A DNA stretch of 8,679 nucleotides from Gammaproteobacteria bacterium (GTDB lineage: Bacteria > Pseudomonadota > Gammaproteobacteria > UBA4575), in contig JAPUHH010000004.1 of assembly GCA_027297825.1 (NCBI GenBank), positions 1 to 8,679 of the forward strand, given 5' to 3'. Below, piece by piece: positions 1 to 6,472 of this stretch (within the stretch, counting starts at the first letter, position 1; the number at the start of each line of letters is the position of its first letter). The notes under the pieces are model-generated. The model saw only the letters and a program-made list of their open reading frames with translations, had not been told where the DNA came from and did no database searches. The position numbers and the translations under genes are program-made.

Positions 1-301
1 TGTTGGCTTCCTTTAATGCAGTTTCAGCATTTTTCGCTCGTTTGAATTGAATAGGATCAATGCCTTCTTTTTTTAGCACTCGACATTCTTCGGCATATTG
101 TCTGGCTTTAATTAAGCTGATGGTTTCGTATGATCCAAGCCCATGTCGATGTTCTCTGCTATGCAATACATAGCGAAATACCCAAGACTTTGATCCAGAC
201 GGGCTGATTTGTAGGTATAGGCCGCCCCCATCGGCGTACCAGCCGGGTTTCTTTAGCTTTTGAACCTTGAGTGCAGTTAAACGATTAACCGTCTTAGGCA
301 T
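1..301 (-). CDS. Tyrosine-type site-specific integrase, N-terminal part (cut by window edge)
   Basis: This leftward frame opens with ATG at 301-299 and runs 100 codons to the window edge without a stop. The protein begins MPKTVNRLTALKVQKLKKPG and continues with WYADGGGLYLQIS (about residues 21-33), SWVFRY and HGLGSYETISLIKAR. These are the hallmarks of the DUF4102 arm-type DNA-binding domain that starts P4-like phage and genomic-island integrases. The G-x-DP motif (EGIDPIQ) that closes this domain is near residue 85. The core-binding and catalytic R-H-R-Y domains would lie left of the window, so catalytic competence cannot be judged. A possible ribosome binding site, AGGA at 317-314, sits 12 bases from the ATG, which is rather far. 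Family members catalyse integration and excision of mobile elements. The repeats just upstream and the broken HPP gene beyond them fit an element end. The family call is firm; the nature of the element is unknown. Confidence 0.9.
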   Translation of the reverse strand, partial: MPKTVNRLTALKVQKLKKPGWYADGGGLYLQISPSGSKSWVFRYVLHSREHRHGLGSYETISLIKARQYAEECRVLKKEGIDPIQFKRAKNAETALKEAN

Positions 302-321
302 CTTTGTATGCTTTCCTGTAC

Positions 322-366
322 ACGTTTCTATATACGTTTCTATATATACGTTTCTATATACGTTTC
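322..366. repeat. Four ACGTTTC iterons upstream of the integrase
   Basis: ACGTTTC occurs at 322, 334, 348 and 360, giving spacings of 12, 14 and 12 bases. The first three copies continue as ACGTTTCTATAT, and the second has one extra TA. The array begins about 20 bases upstream of the integrase ATG, so on the minus strand it reads as phased GAAACGTATATA units that include TATA-like promoter sequence. Helical-turn-like spacing next to an integrase suggests arm-type binding sites for the integrase or its excisionase, or an autoregulatory operator. That role is inferred; only the repeat is observed. Confidence 0.75.
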
Positions 367-390
367 ACATTCGGATTCTAGCATGTTGAA

Positions 391-475
391 TTGGACAGTA
401 TTGGATTAAAACCCTTGTATAAGCTATGATATTCAACACCTTCTTGGATTATACAGGACTGTATTGGATTAGACC
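391..475. repeat. Repeat cluster, candidate attachment (att) region
   Basis: GGACAGTATTGGATTA (393-408) and GGACTGTATTGGATTA (456-471) match at 15 of 16 bases, 63 bases apart. A third TTGGATTA lies at 444-451. Between the second and third copies, 451-464 reads ATACAG-GA-CTGTAT, a perfect 6-base inverted repeat with a 2-base spacer. A further inverted pair, GTTGAAT (385-391) and ATTCAAC (431-437), brackets the left part. The cluster sits exactly where homology to the HPP gene stops and about 90-170 bases from the integrase start, the usual place for the attachment site of a tyrosine-recombinase element. The precise crossover cannot be defined without the other element end. Confidence 0.5.
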
Positions 476-476
476 A

Positions 477-838
477 GGGCGGATGAATGCACCGCGCATA
501 ATACATTACCGTAACAGCAGCACCTACGGCAATGGATGCACTTAATAATTGATTTTCAATTAACTGTGCACACGCAACGCCTACAATTGCAGACAGCGTG
601 TGCCTCCCAATAATGCCCATGGTTGAGACAAACTACCATGCGGCACAGCAAACAGTAGCACTGCTGAAGAACCCATCGATGCTGCAATTATTATTGAATT
701 TAGGTCGCCGACAAACTGACGGCTAATTATAAAAGCAATGAAGATTCCTAAAAACGCACCTACCCCTGAAATAATACGCTCTTTATGACTGACGACTTGC
801 GACTCCACACCTAATAAATCAAAAAGATTTTTAAACAT
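477..838 (-). pseudogene. HPP-family integral membrane protein, frameshifted and 3'-truncated
   Basis: The gene starts with ATG at 838 (MFKNLFDLLGVESQVVSHKE), and hydrophobic segments follow. Its first frame reads VPHGSLSQPWALLGG and then runs out of frame; the family sequence resumes in another frame as HTLSAIVGVACAQLI. At the break, near 601, the gene reads GGAGGCACACG, and restoring one C (GGAGGCCACACG) gives a continuous GGHTLSAIVG. The second part reaches ARCIHPP, the signature HPP motif, at about 477-500. There the match ends abruptly: the expected glycine-rich continuation and the last transmembrane helices are missing, replaced by the att-like repeats. HPP proteins (PF04982) are small four-helix membrane proteins, some proposed as nitrite transporters. 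I infer insertion of the element into the gene plus a point deletion. The call could change if the frameshift is a base error, but the truncation would remain. Confidence 0.8.
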
Positions 839-882
839 AGCTGTTCTTCAACCATTGAAAAGTATTTGCATTCTATATGACC

Positions 883-913
883 GGCCCAATCTGATGCGTA
901 AACCAATTGGGCC
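883..913. other. Perfect inverted repeat in the trpC-HPP gap
   Basis: GGCCCAAT (883-890) and ATTGGGCC (906-913) are exact reverse complements separated by 15 bases, and the right arm overlaps the palindrome TTGGGCCCAA (907-916). A second 7-base pair, AACTTAA (915-921) and TTAAGTT (943-949), follows. These fill the 152-base gap between the trpC stop and the HPP start. Neither strand has a T-run directly after the stem, so a classical intrinsic terminator is not supported. A Rho-associated or processed 3' structure of the trp transcript, or an operator for the HPP gene, would each fit. Confidence 0.4.
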
Positions 914-990
914 CAACTTAAGTATTCAATACATATTATTTTTTAAGTTACTGCTTTCGGTTAGAAACGGTCATTCAATATTTTCACCAC

Positions 991-1788
991 TCAGAAAAAT
1001 AACTCTTTCAGTTTTTCACCTGGGTTTTTCGCCGCCATAAAAGCCTCGCCAACAAGGAATGAATTCACACCGTTATTTGTCATCTTGGCGATATCTTTTT
1101 TAGTGTGTATGCCGCTTTCGGTTACCACATGGCAGATGCCTGGAATTTTAGGCAATAAATTTAAGGTTGTATCTAAATTGGTTTCAAAGGTGTTTAAATT
1201 TCGATTATTAATTCCAATAAGGGTAGGCTCTAATTTTAGCGCACGCTCTAGCTCTTGATCATCATGCACTTCAACCAATACATCCAGGCGCAATTCTTTT
1301 GCAAGCATATAAAGCTCTGCCATTTGATCGTCTTCCAATGCTGCAACAATCAATAATAAACAATCTGCATCTACTGCGCGTGTTTCGTAGACTTGGTATG
1401 TATCAATAATAAAATCTTTACGCAGAATGGGTGCAAAACAGGTTTTACGCGCCAACTCTAAAATTGTGCAGGAGCCCTTAAAGTACTCACTATCGGTTAG
1501 CACTGAAATACAAGTCGCTCCATTATATTGATAGCTCGCAGCGATCATCATAGGATTAAAGTTCTCTCTAATGATACCCTTGCTTGGCGATGCACGTTTA
1601 ATCTCAGCAATAACACCTGGACGTTTGGCTAATTGCGCACTACGCAATGCACGCTCAAACCCTCTTGGACTTAGCGCGGCATCAGCCATTTCTTGCATTT
1701 TTCCCAGTGGAACGTGTAGTTTACGTTCTACCAGTTCATTTTTTTTGTGCTCTAGGATCTTAGTAAGAATTTCTGCTTGGTCTGTCAT
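991..1788 (-). CDS. trpC: Indole-3-glycerol phosphate synthase
   Basis: This enzyme closes the indole ring, converting carboxyphenylamino-deoxyribulose phosphate to indole-3-glycerol phosphate with loss of CO2 and water, in the cytoplasm. The 265-residue protein is a monofunctional TIM barrel of normal length, with no fused TrpF domain. Visible active-site motifs are AEIKRASPSKG (61-71), LRKDF (122-126, catalytic lysine 124), VEVH (172-175, Glu173), INNRNL (193-198) and the phosphate-binding VTESGI (222-227). The Met start is 11 bases after the trpD stop, with only a weak purine stretch ahead of it. It is the last gene of the rpe-gph-trpEGDC run. The isomerase step (TrpF) is not encoded here and must be supplied from elsewhere. 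The sequence appears intact. Confidence 0.97.
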   Translation of the reverse strand: MTDQAEILTKILEHKKNELVERKLHVPLGKMQEMADAALSPRGFERALRSAQLAKRPGVIAEIKRASPSKGIIRENFNPMMIAASYQYNGATCISVLTDSEYFKGSCTILELARKTCFAPILRKDFIIDTYQVYETRAVDADCLLLIVAALEDDQMAELYMLAKELRLDVLVEVHDDQELERALKLEPTLIGINNRNLNTFETNLDTTLNLLPKIPGICHVVTESGIHTKKDIAKMTNNGVNSFLVGEAFMAAKNPGEKLKELFF

Positions 1789-1799
1789 ACTTAGGTTGC

Positions 1800-2819
1800 T
1801 TATTTGAAAGAGTTTGTGAATTCGATATATTGGCTAAACTTTTCTTGCGCTTTGCCACCGGCAATGGCTGCAGCGGCTAGCTCAACACCAGTTTCAATGG
1901 ATTCTGCTCGGTAACATGCATAGAGTGCTGCGCCCGCATTTAATTTTACAATATCGAGTGCCGCGCTTGCTTGATTATTAAATACTCTCTGTACTAGCTG
2001 CATACTTTGAGTAGCATCTTGAACAATGATGTCATCCAGTTTACTTGGCTGAACCCCAAACTGTTGCGGGGTAATTTGATAGCGTGATATCACGCCATCT
2101 TTTAACTCTGCTACTTCTGTTGCACAAGCAATACTAATTTCATCCAAGCCATCCTGAGCATTTACTACCAGCACATGCTGGCTGCCAAGTGACTGCAGCA
2201 CCTTGACTAAGGGCTCCAACCATTCCGCACCAAATACACCTAGCACTTGATGCGGCGCATTAGCGGGATTAGTTAAAGGTCCTAATAAATTAAACATCGT
2301 GCGTACCCCTAATTCTTTGCGCGGCCCTATGGCATACTTCATAGCACTGTGATGTGCGGGCGCAAATAAAAATCCAATACCCACTTCTTCAATACAACGC
2401 GCAACTTGCACAGGTGTTAATTGCAGATTGACGCCGGCAGTCTCTAATAAATCGGCACTGCCACTTTTACTCGATACAGAGCGATTACCATGCTTCGCGA
2501 CTCGGCCTCCAGCAGCGGCCACTACAAATGCAGTTGCCGTTGAAATATTAAAGGTGCCTTTGGCATCTCCCCCGGTGCCGCAGGTATCAACTAGGTTTTT
2601 TGTAGGCACTTTTACTTTTGAGGAAAGCTCTCGCATCACAGCCGCTGCCGCAGTCAGTTCTGTTATGGCCTCACCCTTCATGCGTAGGGCCACTAAAAAA
2701 CCAGCGACTTGTGCAGGTGTCGCTTCACCCGACATCACCGCACGCATCACGCCCGTCATTTGATCGGTAGTTAGATCATGGCCTTCTATAATCACTTGAA
2801 TGGCTTGTTGAATGTCCAA
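1800..2819 (-). CDS. trpD: Anthranilate phosphoribosyltransferase
   Basis: TrpD transfers the phosphoribosyl group of PRPP to anthranilate, the second committed step of tryptophan synthesis. The 339-residue length is typical of the stand-alone enzyme without a fused TrpG domain. A helical N-terminal domain (about 1-70, with GEATPAQVAGFLVALRMKGE) precedes the PRPP-binding glycine loop DTCGTGGDAKGTFNIS (78-93). Then come KHGNRSVSSKSGSAD (109-123), the anthranilate-site stretch GPRKELGVRTMFNLLGPLTN (165-184) and the metal-binding DE pair (226-227). The start codon is TTG at 2819-2817, 11 bases after the trpG stop; it matches the family N-terminus (IQQAIQVIIEGHDLT), and no ATG lies in a suitable place. 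The ribosome binding site is weak, so translational coupling to trpG is likely. Confidence 0.96.
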   Translation of the reverse strand: MDIQQAIQVIIEGHDLTTDQMTGVMRAVMSGEATPAQVAGFLVALRMKGEAITELTAAAAVMRELSSKVKVPTKNLVDTCGTGGDAKGTFNISTATAFVVAAAGGRVAKHGNRSVSSKSGSADLLETAGVNLQLTPVQVARCIEEVGIGFLFAPAHHSAMKYAIGPRKELGVRTMFNLLGPLTNPANAPHQVLGVFGAEWLEPLVKVLQSLGSQHVLVVNAQDGLDEISIACATEVAELKDGVISRYQITPQQFGVQPSKLDDIIVQDATQSMQLVQRVFNNQASAALDIVKLNAGAALYACYRAESIETGVELAAAAIAGGKAQEKFSQYIEFTNSFK

Positions 2820-2830
2820 AATACTTTATT

Positions 2831-3418
2831 TTATTGGCTATTTTGACGCACGAAATTAGTAAGCAAGTGATGTCCATAATCCGTCAGAATCGACTCAGGA
2901 TGAAACTGCACGCCTTCTACTGCAAGCTGCTTATGCCTAACCCCCATAATCTCATCCAGTTCGCCTGAATCTGATTGGGTCCACGCAGTAACTTCTAAAC
3001 AGTCTGGAATACTGTCTTTTTCGATTACCAGAGAATGATATCGAGTGGCTATAAAAGGGTTGTCACATTTTTCAAAAACATGTGAATTCTTATGATGCAC
3101 CATAGAAGTTTTGCCATGCATCACTTCTTTCGCTCTGATGATTTTCCCACCATAAGCCTGGCCAATACTTTGGTGCCCGAGACAAACTCCCAAAATTGGA
3201 ATCTCGCCACCGAGTTCTGTAATAGTTTCTAAAGAAATACCTGCTTCATTCGGCGTACAAGGCCCGGGGGAAATAACAATATGATCCGGTTGCAATGCTT
3301 TAATTTCATTAATGCCAATTTGGTCATTGCGCACGACCTTTACCTCTTCACCTATTTCACCCAGATACTGAACCAGGTTATAGGTAAACGAGTCATAATT
3401 GTCGATCATTAAAATCAT
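2831..3418 (-). CDS. trpG: Anthranilate synthase glutaminase subunit (component II)
   Basis: TrpG is the class I glutamine amidotransferase that releases ammonia from glutamine for TrpE. In bacteria without a separate pabA it also serves p-aminobenzoate synthesis. The 195 residues carry the full triad: nucleophile Cys79 in GVCLGHQ (77-83), and His173 and Glu175 in QFHPES (171-176). The oxyanion motif SPGPCTP (50-56) and the MHGKTS segment (100-105) are also present. The N-terminus MILMIDNYDSFTYNLVQY is exactly that expected, fixing the ATG at 3418. The gene is separated from trpE by 43 AT-rich bases, a wider gap than the others in the run, and no clear ribosome binding site precedes the ATG. 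Confidence 0.96.
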   Translation of the reverse strand: MILMIDNYDSFTYNLVQYLGEIGEEVKVVRNDQIGINEIKALQPDHIVISPGPCTPNEAGISLETITELGGEIPILGVCLGHQSIGQAYGGKIIRAKEVMHGKTSMVHHKNSHVFEKCDNPFIATRYHSLVIEKDSIPDCLEVTAWTQSDSGELDEIMGVRHKQLAVEGVQFHPESILTDYGHHLLTNFVRQNSQ

Positions 3419-3432
3419 GGTAGTGTTTTATA

Positions 3433-3461
3433 ATATTATGTTTGTGGATATAACGGCGTAA
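3433..3461 (-). promoter_or_regulatory. Possible weak internal promoter before trpG
   Basis: On the minus strand, TTACGC (3461-3456) and TAATAT (3438-3433) are separated by 17 bases, and 3430-3439 is the palindrome ATAATATTAT. Transcription would start only about 8 bases before the trpG ATG, giving a nearly leaderless message. Some pseudomonads express trpGDC apart from trpE, which makes the idea reasonable. The -35 match is poor and AT-rich gaps often give such matches by chance. Confidence 0.22.
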
Positions 3462-4928
3462 TCAATTTATTGATTGCGCTAAAGAGGCTGCTTTCACCAT
3501 CGCACCTGCTTTATTATTGGTTTCTTCCCATTCTTTTTCTGCAATGGAGTCATACACAATTCCAGCACCGGCTTGAATATAGAGTTTTTGATCTTTAATC
3601 ACGGCAGTGCGGATTGCAATCGCGGTGTCCATATCTCCATTCCATGAAATATAACCTACTGCACCCGAATAAATCCCTCTTTTCACCGACTCAAACTCAT
3701 CAATAATTTCCATCGCACGGATCTTAGGCGCACCACTCACCGTACCAGCCGGAAAAGTTGCCCTGATTACATCGATAGCATCTAAAGAGTCTTCTAATTG
3801 GCCGGTTACGTTTGAAACGATATGCATGACGTGTGAATAACGTTCTATGATCATTTTATCTGTCAGTTCAACGGATCCGGTTTTAGCTACTCGGCCCACA
3901 TCGTTGCGACCAAGATCGATTAACATCAAATGTTCTGCTAACTCCTTAGGATCTTCCAGTAGTTCTTTTTCCAACGCTTTATCTTGGGCATGATCTTTGC
4001 CTCTTGGCCGCGTGCCGGCAATAGGTCTTACGGTCACTTCACCTTCTTCCAGCCGCACTAATATTTCTGGAGATGAGCCCACAATGTGAAAATCCCCCAT
4101 ATTCATGAAATACATATAAGGAGATGGATTTAGACTACGCAAACTTCGATACAGATTAATAGGTGGGCAAGTAAATTCAGTGCTTTGTCGTTGTGACAAT
4201 ACGACTTGCATAACATCGCCTTCACGAATGTATCCTCGCGTTTGATCGACTGCCTGCTTATAGGCTTCCTCAGAAAACTCTGAAACAAAATTAATGGCTG
4301 AAGCTTGTGATTTACCTGATGTTGTTTTTGGCAAGGGTTGCTGCAAAAGTTCTACCAGTTCTTCTAAACGCTGCTGACCTTTTTGCTGCGCTTGCTCCTG
4401 CTTGGGATCAACATGCACGATCAAAAATATTTTGCCGCTTAAACTGTCAAACACGATCAGTTCTTTGGACACCATGAGAAAAATATCAGGTGTTTGCAAA
4501 ACATCCGCTTTTGCGCTTTTGGCTAATCGGGGTTCAATGTATTGCACGGTTTCGTAACCAAAGTAACCCACTATTCCACCGGTAAAACGCGGTAGCTCAG
4601 GAATGCCGGGCACCTTAAACTGATGCAGAAAATCTTGCACCCATGCGAGTGGATCTTTCGCCTCAGTTGAATTTATTTCAACTTCGCCTTGCTCATGTAC
4701 GATTTTATGACCAAATACTTTTATACGTTCCGCACACGATAAGCCAATAATAGAATACCGACCCCATCTCTCTCCGCCCTGAACCGATTCAAACAAATAG
4801 GTATAGGGTTGATCAGCAAGTTTTAAGTAGGCGCTTAAAGGGGTATCGAGATCGGCTAATACTTCACGCACAAGCGGGATATAGGAATAGCCTTGTTCTT
4901 TCAGCGCATCAAAATAAGAGGTGTCCAT
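3462..4928 (-). CDS. trpE: Anthranilate synthase aminase subunit (component I)
   Basis: TrpE converts chorismate and ammonia (from TrpG) to anthranilate and pyruvate, and is the feedback-controlled entry to tryptophan synthesis. The 488 residues match the usual length. The N-terminal regulatory domain includes LFESVQGGERWGRYSIIGL (45-63), whose L-(L/F)-E-S motif belongs to the tryptophan-binding site in characterised enzymes, so feedback inhibition is probably kept. The chorismate-binding half shows RPIAGTRPRG (301-310), LIDLGRNDVGRV (336-347), YSHVMHIVSNV (364-374), FPAGTVSGAPKIRAMEII (392-409), YSGAVGYI (420-427) and IQAGAGIVYDS (451-461). These motifs, including the PIAGTRPRG/HVMHIVS pair, favour TrpE over PabB or isochorismate synthases. 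A good ribosome binding site (GGAG, 4937-4934) sits five bases before the ATG. Confidence 0.97.
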   Translation of the reverse strand: MDTSYFDALKEQGYSYIPLVREVLADLDTPLSAYLKLADQPYTYLFESVQGGERWGRYSIIGLSCAERIKVFGHKIVHEQGEVEINSTEAKDPLAWVQDFLHQFKVPGIPELPRFTGGIVGYFGYETVQYIEPRLAKSAKADVLQTPDIFLMVSKELIVFDSLSGKIFLIVHVDPKQEQAQQKGQQRLEELVELLQQPLPKTTSGKSQASAINFVSEFSEEAYKQAVDQTRGYIREGDVMQVVLSQRQSTEFTCPPINLYRSLRSLNPSPYMYFMNMGDFHIVGSSPEILVRLEEGEVTVRPIAGTRPRGKDHAQDKALEKELLEDPKELAEHLMLIDLGRNDVGRVAKTGSVELTDKMIIERYSHVMHIVSNVTGQLEDSLDAIDVIRATFPAGTVSGAPKIRAMEIIDEFESVKRGIYSGAVGYISWNGDMDTAIAIRTAVIKDQKLYIQAGAGIVYDSIAEKEWEETNNKAGAMVKAASLAQSIN

Positions 4929-4933
4929 GCTAT

Positions 4934-4937
4934 CTCC
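4934..4937 (-). promoter_or_regulatory. trpE ribosome binding site
   Basis: GGAG on the minus strand ends five bases before the trpE ATG (4928). It is one of only two clear Shine-Dalgarno sites in the window, the other preceding the cytochrome gene. It supports independent and efficient initiation of trpE after the 121-base gap that follows gph. Confidence 0.7.
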
Positions 4938-4981
4938 ATGTCTTTATATAAGGAAAACGAGCAATTCGGTGAAACGTTGAT

Positions 4982-5050
4982 TTAGCAACGCCAACTAAAA
5001 TACCCAGCCCATCCTTGCTGCATAGAGAAAAACATAGAAAATAGGTCCAT
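4982..5050 (-). CDS. Candidate 22-residue leader peptide upstream of trpE
   Basis: An ATG at 5050-5048 shares one base with the gph TAA stop (TAATG overlap) and opens a 22-codon frame ending at TAA (4984-4982), 53 bases before trpE. The second half reads QQGWAGYFSWRC, with Trp at positions 14 and 20, a high share for so short a peptide. The overlap would allow translational coupling to gph. Further in-frame ATGs are at codons 6 and 10. Trp-containing leader peptides control trp genes by attenuation in many proteobacteria, including pseudomonads. Against the idea, the Trp codons are not adjacent, and the bases between the stop and trpE show no GC-rich hairpin with a T-run. Whether it is translated is inference. 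Confidence 0.3.
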   Translation of the reverse strand: MDLFSMFFSMQQGWAGYFSWRC

Positions 5051-5739
5051 TAAGCTGCTTGTTGAATATTGTCTGCAATTTCTGTAACAGAGTCGATTAT
5101 ATAGTCTGCCCCCAAAGCATCAACTCCTTTACCCTGATGATACCCATAACGCAGACAAAAAGACGTAACGTTAGCAGCTTTGGCGGCATTTATATCACTG
5201 GCAGAATCCCCCACCATGAGGGCCTGCGATGCTTGGAATCCTAGCCCCTCCATCACTTTGTATAATTGCATAGGATCTGGCTTATTCACGGGCAAGTCAT
5301 CGCCACAGCTCACGCACGCAAAATAATCATCGAGTTTTAATGTTTGCAATAGCTGTGGCACAAAAACCCGTGGCTTATTGGTTATCAGCGCTAATACACA
5401 AGAACGGTCTCGTAACTGGTTTAAACCCTCAACGACACCTGGAAAAATCATACTTTCTTCGCATATGTGTTGCACATAGAACTCGAGGAATAACTTGTGT
5501 GCGCGTTGAAATAAACCTGCAGATGGCTCGCCATCAACTTGCCCTGTTAACGCACGTTTGATTAATCGCCCCGCTCCATTACCCATCCAATCTCTAGCCT
5601 GCGCTAAACTACAACTAGAAATACTTAATTCTTCTAACATCAAATTGAGACTGATCGTTATATCTGGAGCGCTGTCCACTAAGGTGCCATCCAGATCAAA
5701 CAACACGCAACGCGTCTGTGCTAGAGAAGAGGTAACCAA
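5050..5739 (-). CDS. gph: Phosphoglycolate phosphatase (HAD family)
   Basis: Gph dephosphorylates 2-phosphoglycolate, a product of DNA-repair end trimming and of oxygenase side reactions. The 229 residues carry the HAD motifs in order: motif I DLDGTLVDSAPD (15-26; nucleophile Asp15, acid/base Asp17), a helical cap domain with WMGNGAGRLIKRAL (51-64), motif II LITNKP (118-123, Thr120), motif III Lys153 in VNKPDP, and motif IV VGDSASDI (176-183). The SAPD and GNGAG features favour Gph over generic HAD phosphatases. The start appears to be TTG (5739-5737), 12 bases after the rpe stop; no ATG precedes motif I, and the next candidate, a GTG at codon 12, lies too close to it. It is the second gene of the run, and its stop overlaps the candidate leader frame. 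Confidence 0.93.
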   Translation of the reverse strand: MVTSSLAQTRCVLFDLDGTLVDSAPDITISLNLMLEELSISSCSLAQARDWMGNGAGRLIKRALTGQVDGEPSAGLFQRAHKLFLEFYVQHICEESMIFPGVVEGLNQLRDRSCVLALITNKPRVFVPQLLQTLKLDDYFACVSCGDDLPVNKPDPMQLYKVMEGLGFQASQALMVGDSASDINAAKAANVTSFCLRYGYHQGKGVDALGADYIIDSVTEIADNIQQAA

Positions 5740-5751
5740 GATATTTCTAAA

Positions 5752-6435
5752 TTAAGATGTTGTTGCAGCTACGCTAGACAACTGCTCACGCATTTTCGCG
5801 AGAGTGCCCACATAATCTTGTGTATTAAATATTGCAGAACCCGCAACAAATGTATCTGCACCTGCGGCTTTGATTTCCTCAATATTATCAATCTTCACAC
5901 CGCCATCAATCTCCAGGCGAATTGGTAAGCCCGATTGATCAATCAATTTTCTCGCGACTTTAAGCTTATCTAACATCGCGGGTATAAATTTTTGCCCGCC
6001 AAAACCAGGATTGACTGACATCAGCAACACCATATCGATTTTATCCATTACGTACTCTAGTTGGCCCAGAGGCGTAGCAGGATTGAATACCAAGCCCGCC
6101 TTACAGCCTTGATCACGGATCAATTGCAAACTGCGATCAATATGTTCCGAGCCTTCAGGATGAAAAGTGATGTAGCTAGCACCGGCGGCTGCAAATTCGG
6201 TAATGAGTCGATCAACCGGCTTGACCATTAGGTGGACATCGATAGGAGCTTGCACTCCATGACCTCGCAAGGCTTTGCAAATTACTGGGCCAAAAGTTAA
6301 ATTCGGCACATAGTGATTATCCATCACATCAAAGTGGATGATGTCTGCTCCAGCATCCAGCACCGCATTGACATCATCACCAAGACGCGCAAAATCTGCT
6401 GATAATATCGAGGGGGCAATCCAATCGGCTAACAT
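5752..6435 (-). CDS. rpe: Ribulose-phosphate 3-epimerase
   Basis: Rpe interconverts ribulose 5-phosphate and xylulose 5-phosphate in the pentose phosphate pathway. The 227-residue TIM barrel is of family length. It begins with IAPSILSADFARLG (6-19) and shows the metal and catalytic residues His34 and Asp36 in IIHFDVMDN, His68 in DVHLMV, and Asp177 in EIDGGV. The flexible phosphate-loop motif VNPGFGGQKF (141-150) and the phosphate-binding AGSAIF (198-203) are also present. The ATG at 6435 gives the expected N-terminus, although no strong ribosome binding site precedes it. It is the first gene of the run, facing a divergent CopD-like gene across 136 bases. A promoter there could drive the whole rpe-gph-trpEGDC block. 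Confidence 0.97.
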   Translation of the reverse strand: MLADWIAPSILSADFARLGDDVNAVLDAGADIIHFDVMDNHYVPNLTFGPVICKALRGHGVQAPIDVHLMVKPVDRLITEFAAAGASYITFHPEGSEHIDRSLQLIRDQGCKAGLVFNPATPLGQLEYVMDKIDMVLLMSVNPGFGGQKFIPAMLDKLKVARKLIDQSGLPIRLEIDGGVKIDNIEEIKAAGADTFVAGSAIFNTQDYVGTLAKMREQLSSVAATTS

Positions 6436-6472
6436 AATTTAACAATGCTCAGGTGTAATGCCACCGCACTTT

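Noticed and set aside
322..366. Short repeats as a CRISPR array
   Set aside because: Units are only 12-14 bases with no unique spacers, and no cas genes are present.
855..1040. Plus-strand 61-codon frame across the trpC end
   Set aside because: It overlaps the trpC 3' end and the inverted repeats, has no ribosome binding site and no recognisable motif.
2428..2763. Open plus-strand frame of 111 codons opposite trpD
   Set aside because: The opposite strand encodes strongly conserved TrpD motifs, and the antisense product is low-complexity Ala/Pro/Thr sequence without a ribosome binding site.
4982..5000. TrpR operator near TTAGTTGGCGTTGCTAA
   Set aside because: The arms are only 4-5 bases and do not match the known CTAGTTAACTAG-type operator; it also lies inside the candidate leader frame.
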